Shown: piece by piece, positions 1-6,951 of the stretch
Position numbering within the stretch: position 1 is the stretch's first letter
Layout: each line of letters opens with the position of its first letter
NCBI RefSeq assembly: GCF_900112895.1
Contig: NZ_FONL01000018.1
Coordinates: forward strand, 1 to 35,318
DNA from: Succiniclasticum ruminis DSM 9236
GTDB taxonomy: Bacteria; Bacillota; Negativicutes; Acidaminococcales; Acidaminococcaceae
DNA: 35,318 nucleotides
Reading direction: 5' to 3'
The notes under the pieces: generated by a model
Databases searched by the model: none
Told to the model about the DNA's origin: nothing
Seen by the model: only the letters and a program-made list of their open reading frames with translations
Translations under genes and position numbers: made by a program

Positions 1-1
1 T

Positions 2-31
2 AACAGCCGTAGATTTTTCTGCGGCTGTTTT
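2..31 (+). terminator. Intrinsic terminator of an upstream gene
   Basis: An 11-bp stem (AACAGCCGTAG with CTGCGGCTGTT, one T-G wobble) around an AT-only loop, followed by a short T run. It must end a gene lying left of the window. An almost identical hairpin occurs at 2743-2770. Confidence 0.85.
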
Positions 32-39
32 GCTATAAT
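31..39 (+). promoter_or_regulatory. Extended -10 promoter for the MBL-fold gene
   Basis: TGCTATAAT starts at the last T of the preceding terminator tail. A -35 at normal spacing would fall inside the terminator hairpin and is not recognisable, so this would be an extended -10 promoter. It leaves a leader of roughly 20 nt before the ATG at 64. Confidence 0.6.
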
Positions 40-63
40 TAAAAAAAACGGTGGAGGTGCTTT

Positions 64-858
64 ATGGAAATCAAACAGATTCGCAATGCAACGATTCGCG
101 TTTTATATGCAGGCAAGACGTTTCTGATAGATCCCTGGCTTTTGGAAAAAGGACGGATGGGATGTTTTTTGGATATCCCGAATCATCCGTTTCATGTTCC
201 GGATACAGCGAAAGAAGGGATACCGATGCCAATGTGCGCGCTGCCTGAACCGGTAGAGGAAATACTGAAAGGCGTAGACTATTATATTGTAACGCATATT
301 CATCCTGACCATGTTGACATGGCGCCGGATGGCACGGTAGGAGGATTGTTGGACAAAACGGTGCCTGTTTTGGTGCAGAATGAAACAGACGGCAAGGTGT
401 TCCGTGCATCCGGCTTTGAACAGGTCCTTGTGTTAGGGGAAACCGCGTATGCCTGCGGTGATGTTTCAATCACCCGGACACCGGCGTTGCATGGCGTGAT
501 AGAACCCTGCGGAGAAGCATGCGGTGTTTTATTTCAGGCAAAACAGGAAAAGACACTGTATGTTGCAGGGGATACGATCTGGACTACAGAAATAAAAAAG
601 ACGCTGCAGACTTTTACGCCGGATGTGGTGGTATTGAACGCCTGCGCTGCGGAACTGGTCGGTTTTGGACGGTTAATCATGAATGACGAAGATGTGGAAG
701 CGGTTGCCAGGACCGTACCGGATGCGCAGATTGTCATCAGCCATATGGATACAGTGGCGCATGCATCCATAACCCGTTATACAATGCGCGGCTTGCTGGC
801 AAAGCGCGGCGTGGAATATTTGATGCCTGAAGACGGGGAGACGCTGGCGTTTAACTGA
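64..858 (+). CDS. Metallo-beta-lactamase-fold hydrolase (UlaG-like), substrate unknown
   Basis: A 264-residue cytoplasmic protein with no signal peptide. It carries the metal-binding pattern of the MBL superfamily: HIHPDH at residues 78-83 (H78, H80, D82, H83), then H143 in PALHGV, D170 in VAGDT and H227 in ISHMDT. The layout resembles UlaG/YtnP-type single-domain hydrolases that bind one or two Zn or Mn ions; the substrate cannot be read from sequence. GGAGG at 53-57 sits 6 nt before the ATG, which fixes the start. It is apparently monocistronic, with its own promoter. If the tRNA scar at 1572-1621 marks the right end of an integrated element, this gene would lie on the element side, but nothing in its composition clearly shows transfer. 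Confidence 0.88.
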   Translation: MEIKQIRNATIRVLYAGKTFLIDPWLLEKGRMGCFLDIPNHPFHVPDTAKEGIPMPMCALPEPVEEILKGVDYYIVTHIHPDHVDMAPDGTVGGLLDKTVPVLVQNETDGKVFRASGFEQVLVLGETAYACGDVSITRTPALHGVIEPCGEACGVLFQAKQEKTLYVAGDTIWTTEIKKTLQTFTPDVVVLNACAAELVGFGRLIMNDEDVEAVARTVPDAQIVISHMDTVAHASITRYTMRGLLAKRGVEYLMPEDGETLAFN

Positions 859-1009
859 ACAGAACCCGGTTTTATAAATTGCTGTTTGTTTTAGTGACGC
901 GGATAACAGAATATTGTTAAAGCAGGTATTTATTGGTATATTATTTATGAGCCTTGATGGTGTGCCGTTAATAGCGGTTCTGAACACACTGTCAGGGTTT
1001 CATTTTTCG

Positions 1010-1038
1010 TTGACCCGATTTTCGATTACTGTTATAAT
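1010..1038 (+). promoter_or_regulatory. Strong sigma-70-type promoter for a non-coding transcript
   Basis: TTGACC at 1010-1015, a 17-nt spacer, and TATAAT at 1033-1038. This is one of the best promoters in the window, yet no plausible protein gene follows it within 700 bp. Expected start is near 1045. Confidence 0.75.
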
Positions 1039-1044
1039 TAATAT

Positions 1045-1275
1045 ATTAAAAGAGACTGCCCAGAATACGGTCTTCTTTGCCTACTGGCAAAATTCCAAGG
1101 GTCTGGGAGCTCTTTTTTTTATAGGTATACGATACGGCGAAAATGGAGTATCGTAAAACTCTAAAACGGTTATTGATTCTATCTGCGATTTGTACTATAT
1201 TAATAACAGACAAATCGGCAGAGGCCGAGGACCGTTTTACGGCAGACCTTGGTAAGATACCTGCCGGTTTTTCTA
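1045..1275 (+). ncRNA. Candidate structured non-coding RNA (one or two units), family not recognised
   Basis: Downstream of the 1010-1038 promoter lies a chain of helices. First, AGAG/CTCT and CCCAGA/TCTGGG enclose the perfect hairpin TTTGCC-TACT-GGCAAA, ending in a T8 run at 1113-1120. Second is TACGATAC (1128-1135) with GTATCGTA (1148-1155). Third, AAAACGGT (1163-1170) pairs with ACCGTTTT (1231-1238) around an inner near-match of CTGCGATTTGT (1183-1193) with 1210-1221. Last, CGGCAG (1240-1245) pairs with CTGCCG (1261-1266), followed by GTTTTTCT as a terminator. The T8 run could end a short RNA of about 75 nt, or be read through to about 1275. I could not match it to 6S, SRP, tmRNA or a known riboswitch. 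The rest of 859-1560 is AT-rich and shows no convincing gene. Confidence 0.45.
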
Positions 1276-1467
1276 TTTTTAATAACTAATCAGTATATCT
1301 ATATTTTACAAGGCGGTTGTTGATAATAATCACTTTTGAACTCACAAATTCGCGTTTATCTTAGGGATTCAATACAATAAATGAATCCTGATTCGTGCGA
1401 AAATTTCGCGAAACTTTTTGCAAACTCAACTCGGGTTTTCGTGTTTTAAGTGAAAAAATAAACAACT

Positions 1468-1497
1468 TTGACTTTATGACATATTTTACCCTATAAT
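1468..1497 (+). promoter_or_regulatory. Promoter reading into the tRNA-Arg remnant
   Basis: TTGACT at 1468-1473, an 18-nt spacer and TATAAT at 1492-1497. Transcription from about 1504 would pass a 9-bp hairpin (1523-1549) and the tRNA 3' half, and stop at the 1627-1656 terminator. Confidence 0.65.
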
Positions 1498-1522
1498 GCT
1501 GAAAACCCGCATAAACAGGGCG

Positions 1523-1549
1523 TTTCAGAGTGGTTATACTACTCTGAAA
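1523..1549 (+). repeat. Perfect 9-bp inverted repeat before the tRNA remnant
   Basis: TTTCAGAGT and ACTCTGAAA form a perfect 9-bp stem around a 9-nt loop. It lies where the D-arm half of the tRNA should be. It could be an arm-type or excision-factor site of an integrated element, or part of a hybrid transcript; the sequence alone does not decide. Confidence 0.5.
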
Positions 1550-1571
1550 ATAATCGGAAAAAGCACTTCCA

Positions 1572-1621
1572 ATTGCCTCCTAAGCGGTAGGCCGGCAGTT
1601 CGAATCTGCCCGGGATCACCA
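1572..1621 (+). pseudogene. 3' half of a tRNA-Arg(CCU) gene; probable integration (att) scar
   Basis: The 3' part of a class I tRNA is intact. Anticodon stem ATTGC/GCGGT is at 1572-1576 and 1584-1588, loop CTCCTAA carries anticodon CCT at 1579-1581, the variable loop is AGGCC, and the T stem GGCAG/CTGCC encloses TTCGAAT. The acceptor strand CGGGATC, discriminator A and encoded CCA end at 1621. The matching 5' acceptor strand (GATCCCG) and D arm are absent from the preceding 150 bp. A break just 5' of the anticodon stem is typical of tyrosine-recombinase attachment sites in tRNA genes: the element carries a copy restoring the tRNA at its far end, and the original 3' half stays here with its terminator. 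The element would therefore extend leftwards. The intact copy is not in this window. Confidence 0.8.
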
Positions 1622-1626
1622 AATAT

Positions 1627-1660
1627 AACCCCTGGCTTAATAAAAAGTCAGGGGTTGTTT
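1627..1660 (+). terminator. Intrinsic terminator of the tRNA-Arg locus
   Basis: A 12-bp stem (AACCCCTGGCTT with AAGTCAGGGGTT, one G-T pair) with a 6-nt loop and a GTTTT tail, only 5 nt after the encoded CCA. It is the original tRNA terminator if the remnant is an att scar. Confidence 0.88.
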
Positions 1661-1713
1661 TATGTTCCGGTGGGACAGTATACCGGGCTCATCTTTTTTA
1701 CAGTGCGATTATT

Positions 1714-1722
1714 TGCTATAAT
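1714..1722 (+). promoter_or_regulatory. Extended -10 promoter for the CorA-type gene
   Basis: TGCTATAAT at 1714-1722, with only a poor -35. The expected transcript starts about 35 nt before the ATG at 1764. Confidence 0.55.
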
Positions 1723-1763
1723 ATAAATATAAAAACAGATAAATTCCATCTACAGGAGGATAA

Positions 1764-2687
1764 ATGAGTTACTATCTTCTGGCTGACACCATACAGCCCT
1801 GCACAAAAGAAGAACTGCTTGCCCAAATGGACCACAAGTACGTGGCCGTTCTTACGACACCGGAATGGGCACAGGACCGGGAATGCTTTGACATGGGCAT
1901 CGAACTGGAACCGGATGTGGGGGACATCCACAACACAAAGGCAGAGGTCAACTATGACTCCCTTACCGGGACGTTTCAGCTTCCTGACCGGGAGAATATC
2001 GAAGAACGGGATTTCCGTTTTGCTTTCGCGCTGGACGAAAAGGGGATTGTATTTATTGATGACAGCGGCAAGGCGGAGCAGATGATCAATGCGATCCGTC
2101 GCAGAAAACGCTGGCGGAAGCCGAGCTTGGAACGCTTTCTGTATGATTTTCTGGAACAAATCGTGGAAAATGATCTGGCTATCATGGAACGCTATGAGGA
2201 AGAGCTGAACCAGATTGAGGACGCGATTCTGGCCTCGCAGGGGGAAGAGGAATTCGAACGGGTTAACGAAATCCACAGCGATATCCGAAAGTTGCTGGTA
2301 CACTACGAGCAGATTATTGATATGACGCAGGAACTGGAGGAGAATGAAAACGGATTTTTCAGCGAGGAAAATCTGCGTTACGTCCATCTGTTTATGAACC
2401 TTATGGCGCGGCGGCACGATTCCGCGGCTTCGCTTCGGGATCACACGATGCAGGTGCGGGACCTCTATCATGCGCAGCTGGAGGTGCGGCAGAACCGGAT
2501 CATGACGCTTCTCACCGTTGTCACAACAATCTTTATGCCCCTGACACTGATTGCCGGCTGGTACGGCATGAATTTCCGTTATATGCCGGAATTGGAGTGG
2601 CACTACGGATACCATTCCGTGATATTGGTAAGCATCGCTGTCGTAGTCTTCTGCCTGGTGTTTTTCCGAAAGAAAAAGTGGCTGTAG
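1764..2687 (+). CDS. corA: CorA-family Mg2+ (divalent cation) transporter
   Basis: A 307-residue inner-membrane channel of the CorA/2-TM-GxN family, taking up Mg2+ and possibly Co2+ or Ni2+. The N-terminal cytoplasmic part (about 1-240) is acidic and helix-rich, fitting the CorA funnel. The two membrane helices are near 250-267 and 283-302. The family signature GMN is at 268-270 within GWYGMNF, immediately after TM1. The C-terminus is short and basic (FRKKKWL), as usual for CorA. The start is supported by AGGAGGA ending 3 nt before the ATG. It has its own promoter and terminator, so is probably monocistronic. The non-coding transcripts upstream end at a terminator before its promoter, so there is no evidence for an M-box type Mg2+ switch. 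Confidence 0.93.
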   Translation: MSYYLLADTIQPCTKEELLAQMDHKYVAVLTTPEWAQDRECFDMGIELEPDVGDIHNTKAEVNYDSLTGTFQLPDRENIEERDFRFAFALDEKGIVFIDDSGKAEQMINAIRRRKRWRKPSLERFLYDFLEQIVENDLAIMERYEEELNQIEDAILASQGEEEFERVNEIHSDIRKLLVHYEQIIDMTQELEENENGFFSEENLRYVHLFMNLMARRHDSAASLRDHTMQVRDLYHAQLEVRQNRIMTLLTVVTTIFMPLTLIAGWYGMNFRYMPELEWHYGYHSVILVSIAVVVFCLVFFRKKKWL

Positions 2688-2742
2688 ATTGTGTTTGACA
2701 ATGCCTTGATAATGAAATGAGTTAAAAGTTAGTATGGAGTTT

Positions 2743-2776
2743 AACAGCCGCGGGTTTTACTGCGGCTGTTTTGTTA
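2743..2776 (+). terminator. Intrinsic terminator after corA
   Basis: An 11-bp stem (AACAGCCGCGG with CTGCGGCTGTT, one G-T pair) and a TTGTTATT tail. It matches the hairpin at window position 2-29 at 28 of 32 positions. Confidence 0.88.
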
Positions 2777-2854
2777 TTGTTTAAGAAAATGACAGATGGG
2801 ATTTGTTAAGGAAAAGAGCTTAAAACTGATTTTTACAGAAAACAGATAAAAATA

Positions 2855-2863
2855 TGCTATAAT
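2855..2863 (+). promoter_or_regulatory. Extended -10 promoter for adenine deaminase
   Basis: TGCTATAAT at 2855-2863 with a weak T-rich -35 region. The leader of about 80 nt to the ATG at 2953 contains no recognisable purine-riboswitch core. Confidence 0.6.
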
Positions 2864-2952
2864 TAAAATATAAACTGAACATCAGGAAATCTGAAACAAT
2901 GAACTATGCTTTGGCCGGTTAGCAGAATCACCGAAGCAAACGGGAGGCACAT

Positions 2953-4686
2953 ATGGATTTTTGGCGCGCAAGCAGTCTGGAAGAACAAATCGACGTAGCG
3001 GCAGGACGGCAGGAGGCCGACCTTGTGTTAAAGGGGGGACACGTGTTCAACGTGTTCCTGAAAACCTGGGAAGATGCGGATATTGCCATCAGCGGCAGTA
3101 AGATTGTCGGCATAGGTAACTATACGGGCAAGCAGAATCTTGACGTGACGGGTCTGTACCTGACGCCGGGGCTGATGGATGCCCATGTGCATTTTGAAAG
3201 TTCTATGCTTTCTCCACGGGAGATGGTGAAAGTTTTGCTGCTGAACGGGGTTACCGGCGCCATTACCGATCCCCATGAGATTACCAATGTGTTAGGTGAA
3301 AACGGGTTCCGGTTTATGCTGGAAGAAACAGCGGGGATTCCCTTTTCCGCTTACCTGATGGTTCCTTCCTGCGTTCCGGCAACGGACATGGATACTTCCG
3401 GTGCCCGTATTACTCCGGAAAACATGGAACGTTTGCGCAATTTAAGTCCCAGGGTGCTGGGCCTGGCAGAAATGATGAACTTCCCCGGAATTCTGTATAA
3501 ACAACAGCTGGAAATGGATAAGCTGAAGCTGTTCTACAAACAGAAGATGGATGGGCATGCCCCGGGAATTTCCGGCAAGGAACTGAATGCCTATGTGTCT
3601 TCCGGAATTACGACAGAGCATGAGTGCGTGACACCTGCGGAAGCCCTTGAAAAAATTAAACGGGGCATGTACGTGTTCCTGCGGGAAGGCAGCGCGGCTC
3701 ACAATCTGGTTGACCTGCTTCCGGTATTGGAAAGGGCGGATAACCGCCGGCTTTGCCTGTGTACCGATGACCGCCATGCGGACGATCTGATCGAGCAGGG
3801 CAGCATCAACTACCTGTTGGAGATTGGTGTGGCTCACGGCTATGAGCCGGAAGACCTGATTCCCATGGCGACGCTGAACATTGCCGAGTGTTACGGACTG
3901 CAACAGACCGGTGCCCTTGCTCCGGGTTATCAGGCAGATATCGTTGCTTTTGAGGATCTCCGGTCCTTCCAGCCGGTTCACGTGGTGAAGGGTGGCGCAC
4001 TGACAGTGAAAAACCGCAGGCTGTTATGGAAGAGCGAACCGGTGCTGAAGATGCCGGGTCAGTCCATGAACATGCCTGAAGTGACGAAAGAAGATTTTAA
4101 AATTCCGGCGCGTCCCAATATGAGGATGCGTGTAATCGGTATCAGCCAGACCCAGCTGCTGACTACGAAGCTGCATCTGGACCCCACTGTCCGCAATGGG
4201 GAAGTTGTCAGCGATACAGAACGGGATGTGCTGAAGATGGCGGTGTGCGAACGCCATCACAATACGGGCAACATAGGGCTGGGTTTTGTTTACGGATTCG
4301 GGTTGAAGAAAGGCGCTATTGCTACGACAGTAGGGCACGACTCCCACAATTTGTCCGTGGTAGGCACTAACGATGAAGACATGGTGGTTGCCGTGAACCG
4401 CCTGCGGGAAATCGGCGGCGGCCTGATCGTCGTGTCGGAAGGTGAAGTGCGGGCAACCGTGCCGTTGGCAATTGCCGGTCTTATGAGTGACCGGGATGCG
4501 GTAGCCGTGAATGCACAAATCAGACAGCTGGAATTCTGGGTAAAGGAACTGGGCATACCGGAAGAATTCAGCACCTTTATGATCCTGGCCTTCCTTTCCC
4601 TGCCTGTTATTCCGGAGCTGCGGCTGACAGACCGCGGCCTGGTGGATGTGGTGCGCTTCGAACACGTGGATCTGTGGTGTGAATAA
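2953..4686 (+). CDS. ade: Adenine deaminase
   Basis: A 577-residue cytoplasmic amidohydrolase that converts adenine to hypoxanthine and ammonia in purine salvage. Visible signatures include the metal-binding DAHVHFESS at residues 76-84 on strand 1 of the TIM barrel, DPHE, TTEHE, CTDDRHADDL (metal-binding Asp/His region) and VGHDSHN in the C-terminal domain specific to bacterial adenine deaminases of the AdeC type. Length agrees with the family (about 570-600). A GGGAGG motif at 2941-2946 lies 6 nt before the ATG. It is preceded by its own extended -10 promoter, ends at a strong bidirectional terminator, and is monocistronic. The family usually needs Fe(II) or Mn(II), which is family knowledge and not seen here. 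Confidence 0.97.
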   Translation: MDFWRASSLEEQIDVAAGRQEADLVLKGGHVFNVFLKTWEDADIAISGSKIVGIGNYTGKQNLDVTGLYLTPGLMDAHVHFESSMLSPREMVKVLLLNGVTGAITDPHEITNVLGENGFRFMLEETAGIPFSAYLMVPSCVPATDMDTSGARITPENMERLRNLSPRVLGLAEMMNFPGILYKQQLEMDKLKLFYKQKMDGHAPGISGKELNAYVSSGITTEHECVTPAEALEKIKRGMYVFLREGSAAHNLVDLLPVLERADNRRLCLCTDDRHADDLIEQGSINYLLEIGVAHGYEPEDLIPMATLNIAECYGLQQTGALAPGYQADIVAFEDLRSFQPVHVVKGGALTVKNRRLLWKSEPVLKMPGQSMNMPEVTKEDFKIPARPNMRMRVIGISQTQLLTTKLHLDPTVRNGEVVSDTERDVLKMAVCERHHNTGNIGLGFVYGFGLKKGAIATTVGHDSHNLSVVGTNDEDMVVAVNRLREIGGGLIVVSEGEVRATVPLAIAGLMSDRDAVAVNAQIRQLEFWVKELGIPEEFSTFMILAFLSLPVIPELRLTDRGLVDVVRFEHVDLWCE

Positions 4687-4693
4687 AAAAGAA

Positions 4694-4724
4694 AACGCTG
4701 GAACTTTCTGTAAGTTCCAGCGTT
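4694..4724. terminator. Bidirectional terminator between ade and the MscS-type gene
   Basis: A perfect 13-bp stem (AACGCTGGAACTT with AAGTTCCAGCGTT) and a 5-nt loop, with T-rich sequence on its right and A-rich sequence on its left. It can therefore stop transcription from both convergent genes. Confidence 0.93.
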
Positions 4725-4728
4725 ATTT

Positions 4729-5850
4729 TTATTTTTCCTTGACTGCTTCCGGAATCGGTGTTTCAAAATAGATGCTGCGGCTGGGGAACGCACAGCTTAC
4801 GCCGTTTTCTTCCAATATCTTCATGACTTCCAGATTGAATTTTTCCCGCGCCCTGAGATATACGGAATTGTTGGGGGCCTTGGCGTAGCACACAATCCGG
4901 ATGTTTAACGAGCTGTCGCCGAACTCAAAGAAGTTGACGTCAATTCCATCATTGTAAATCTCATCCAACCGTTCACACAGATTGCGGATCTGCTGACAGA
5001 CTTCCTGCATCTGTTCCCGGGTGGTGCTGTAGGTGAGGCCCAGCATAAACTGGATGCGATACTTTTGCCGCTGGGTATAGTTGATGATAGGCGTGTTGCT
5101 CAGCAGGTTGTTGGGTACATACACCAGCTCCTGATAAAATGTGCGGATACAGGTGCTGCGAAAGGTAATCGATTCCACGATGCCTTCCACGTTGTTGGCG
5201 GAGATCCAGTCGCCGATGACAAAGGGGCGCTCCGTAATGATGACCAGACTGCCAAAAATATTAGCCAGGGAATCCTTGGCGGCGAAAGCGATAGCCATAG
5301 CGCCGATGCCTAGGGAAGCCACAAAGGCGGTAATATCATAGTTCCACTCATTGGCAACCAGGACGATGCCGAACATAACACAGACCATATGCGCCAGGGC
5401 GGAAATCATTTCGGCAAGGGTTTCGTCAATATGCAGGCTGGAGCGTTTCAGCAGCTGCATAATCAGCCCGTGACCCGCGTCGCACAGGTTGTACACGCCC
5501 CAGATGAGACAGATGATCAGGCTGCTTCGCAGGATTTTGTCAAATGCAGGATGCTGTGAAAAGGGATTCAGGGGACTGAGCACGATGAACGAATAAAAGG
5601 CCAGAATCCATAAAAATGTCTGGATGGGATGGTTAAAGGCTTTTACGAAGCTGTCGATGAAATCATAATGGTATCTGTGTTTTAAGTATGCTGTCAATCG
5701 CAGGATGAAAAAACGGTAGCAGATGCGGAACAGCAGAATCGAGGCGCAGGTAAGGACGGATGCCCTCCACAAGGGCCACTGGACAGCCCAGAACTCCGGC
5801 GTCAGTAAGGCGGTCGCAGTGGAAGTTACGGAAGATAATAATTCAGTCAT
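4729..5850 (-). CDS. MscS-family mechanosensitive ion channel
   Basis: A 373-residue inner-membrane channel. Hydrophobic segments lie near residues 30-50, 75-92, 107-125 and 148-168. The pore-lining TM3 with the following loop spans about 175-215; its Gly/Ala-rich run ASLGIGAMAIAFAAKDSL, then IFGSL and ERPF.IGDWI, is the MscS signature. A beta domain (PNNLLSNTPIINYT) and an alpha/beta C-terminal domain follow. These channels release solutes on hypo-osmotic shock. It is longer than E. coli MscS (286 aa) because of extra N-terminal helices, as in YbdG/YnaI-type members. The start is supported by AGGAG (5856-5860 on the + strand) 5 nt before the ATG. It is the only minus-strand gene and is convergent with ade. 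Confidence 0.94.
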   Translation of the reverse strand: MTELLSSVTSTATALLTPEFWAVQWPLWRASVLTCASILLFRICYRFFILRLTAYLKHRYHYDFIDSFVKAFNHPIQTFLWILAFYSFIVLSPLNPFSQHPAFDKILRSSLIICLIWGVYNLCDAGHGLIMQLLKRSSLHIDETLAEMISALAHMVCVMFGIVLVANEWNYDITAFVASLGIGAMAIAFAAKDSLANIFGSLVIITERPFVIGDWISANNVEGIVESITFRSTCIRTFYQELVYVPNNLLSNTPIINYTQRQKYRIQFMLGLTYSTTREQMQEVCQQIRNLCERLDEIYNDGIDVNFFEFGDSSLNIRIVCYAKAPNNSVYLRAREKFNLEVMKILEENGVSCAFPSRSIYFETPIPEAVKEK

Positions 5851-5909
5851 GTAAACTCCTTAATTATTCTATAGCAAAAGTCGGCAATCGTTGTTTTTAT
5901 ATCAAAAGT

Positions 5910-5915
5910 ATTATA
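5910..5915 (-). promoter_or_regulatory. Possible -10 box for the MscS-type gene
   Basis: TATAAT on the minus strand, about 60 nt upstream of the ATG, in very AT-rich DNA. There is no clear -35. Confidence 0.4.
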
Positions 5916-5979
5916 CTATATACAAAGAAAAAAATTAAGAAAGAATTCACATAAGTTTCATTATTTCTGTCTGCGCTTA

Positions 5980-5988
5980 TGCTATAAT
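5980..5988 (+). promoter_or_regulatory. Extended -10 promoter for the DUF456 gene
   Basis: TGCTATAAT at 5980-5988, weak -35. It gives an unusually long leader of about 165 nt before the ATG at 6161. Confidence 0.6.
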
Positions 5989-6056
5989 TGGTTTCGCCCG
6001 GGAGAGAAGAATTGCGCGATGAGAACAATCACGTCAGTACTTTCACATTTGGTCGT

Positions 6057-6112
6057 ACTCCGGCTTCATGAAAAGTCAGAGCTTTTCGGAATGCGGGCAG
6101 CCGTCCCGGAGT
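6057..6112 (+). promoter_or_regulatory. Structured 5' leader of the DUF456 gene
   Basis: Outer helix ACTCCGG (6057-6063) with CCGGAGT (6106-6112), and inner perfect hairpin GAAAAG-TCAGAG-CTTTTC (6070-6087). There is no T run, so it is not a plain terminator. I do not recognise it as a known riboswitch class. It could be an RNA switch, a protein-binding site or a stability element. Confidence 0.45.
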
Positions 6113-6160
6113 GATGTATTGTGTTACAGACTGTTGTGTGTTTTTGGAAAAGGAGAAGCG

Positions 6161-6715
6161 ATGGAACAGGTTTTGGCAGGTTTTTCCGGTATGGCAGATT
6201 CGTATATGCTGGAATGGCTGGCTGCAGTGTGTCTGATTCTGGTGGCGGTTGCCATGGCGTTGTTCGATTTGCCGGGTAATACGCTGATGGCGGGCTGCTG
6301 TCTGGGCTTTGCGTTTTACGATCCGTCCAAGTATTTTGACATCCGTATCATTTCCGCTGTGATTCTGATTTACGCGTTGGGTGAGATTTGGGAATTTGTG
6401 CTGTCATTTTTTGGCATCAAGCGACAGGTTAAAGATATCTCGTGGTGGGGCGTGTTCCTTATCGGCTGCGGCACGTTTGCGGGTACGATCTTGGGAACGA
6501 CGGTGTTTCCCGTGCTGGGCAGTGTGATTGGCGGCGCTATAGGCGCGTTTGCCATGGCGTATCTGTACGAATATCTGAGGTCCCACGACATGCAGCATGC
6601 CGGGGCATTGGCCTGGCAGGCGGCAAAGATGCAGTTTGTGGCGATGCTGGGAAAACTGGTGGCGACTTTTGCTCTGGCAATTTTGCTGGCGCGTCAGATT
6701 TTCTTCTATGCATAA
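6161..6715 (+). CDS. DUF456-family membrane protein
   Basis: A 184-residue polytopic inner-membrane protein of unknown function. About five hydrophobic segments are seen; the Gly-rich core (FLIGCGTFAGTILGTTVFP and GSVIGGAIGAFAMAYLYEY) is the DUF456 pattern. AGGAG at 6151-6155, 5 nt before the ATG at 6161, fixes the start. The frame is open back to an ATG at 6068, but that one has no ribosome site, lies in the structured leader, and would add a non-hydrophobic Cys-rich stretch unlike the family. It appears to be monocistronic, followed by a terminator at 6831. Confidence 0.85.
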   Translation: MEQVLAGFSGMADSYMLEWLAAVCLILVAVAMALFDLPGNTLMAGCCLGFAFYDPSKYFDIRIISAVILIYALGEIWEFVLSFFGIKRQVKDISWWGVFLIGCGTFAGTILGTTVFPVLGSVIGGAIGAFAMAYLYEYLRSHDMQHAGALAWQAAKMQFVAMLGKLVATFALAILLARQIFFYA

Positions 6716-6830
6716 AAAGAAAAATAGAAAAAATGTAACAGATTTACGGGGAATTTGTAGAGATATAAAAAAATTAGCAATAAAAATACATCTTCAATTT
6801 GGTTTTTTTGTTCAGTGTGCTAAAATAAAT

Positions 6831-6857
6831 GGGACAGATTGCTCTGTCCCGTTTTTT
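6831..6857 (+). terminator. Intrinsic terminator
   Basis: A perfect 8-bp stem GGGACAGA/TCTGTCCC with a TTGC loop, then GTTTTTTATTTTT. It lies 115 nt after the DUF456 stop. A TAAAAT box (6821-6826, preceded by TG) lies directly in front of it. Confidence 0.88.
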
Positions 6858-6951
6858 ATTTTTGCAGAACATGTTTCCGGTTGGGTTATCGTATTGTGTA
6901 CATGCCTTTCCTCTCTGCAGAATCAGAGTTTGTATTTTGGAGGCTCATATC

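Noticed and set aside
914..1156. 80-codon + strand frame over the structured RNA region
   Set aside because: It has no ribosome site, overlaps the promoter and hairpins at 1010-1155, and its translation is low-complexity without any domain.
1045..1275. 6S RNA, SRP RNA, tmRNA or M-box riboswitch
   Set aside because: None of the diagnostic cores is present. The helices form a chain rather than the single long 6S rod, and a terminator and a new promoter separate it from corA.
1572..1621. Functional tRNA-Arg(CCU), or a tRNA interrupted by a group I intron
   Set aside because: No D arm or 5' acceptor strand (GATCCCG) occurs upstream in the window. The break lies before the anticodon stem, whereas known group I introns in this tRNA interrupt the anticodon loop.
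1496..1726. 76-codon frame across the tRNA remnant
   Set aside because: It reads through the tRNA half and its terminator, and has no ribosome site.
1716..2615. 299-codon minus-strand frame opposite corA
   Set aside because: It is an antisense shadow of a clear CorA gene with the GMN motif; the minus frame has no domain or ribosome site.
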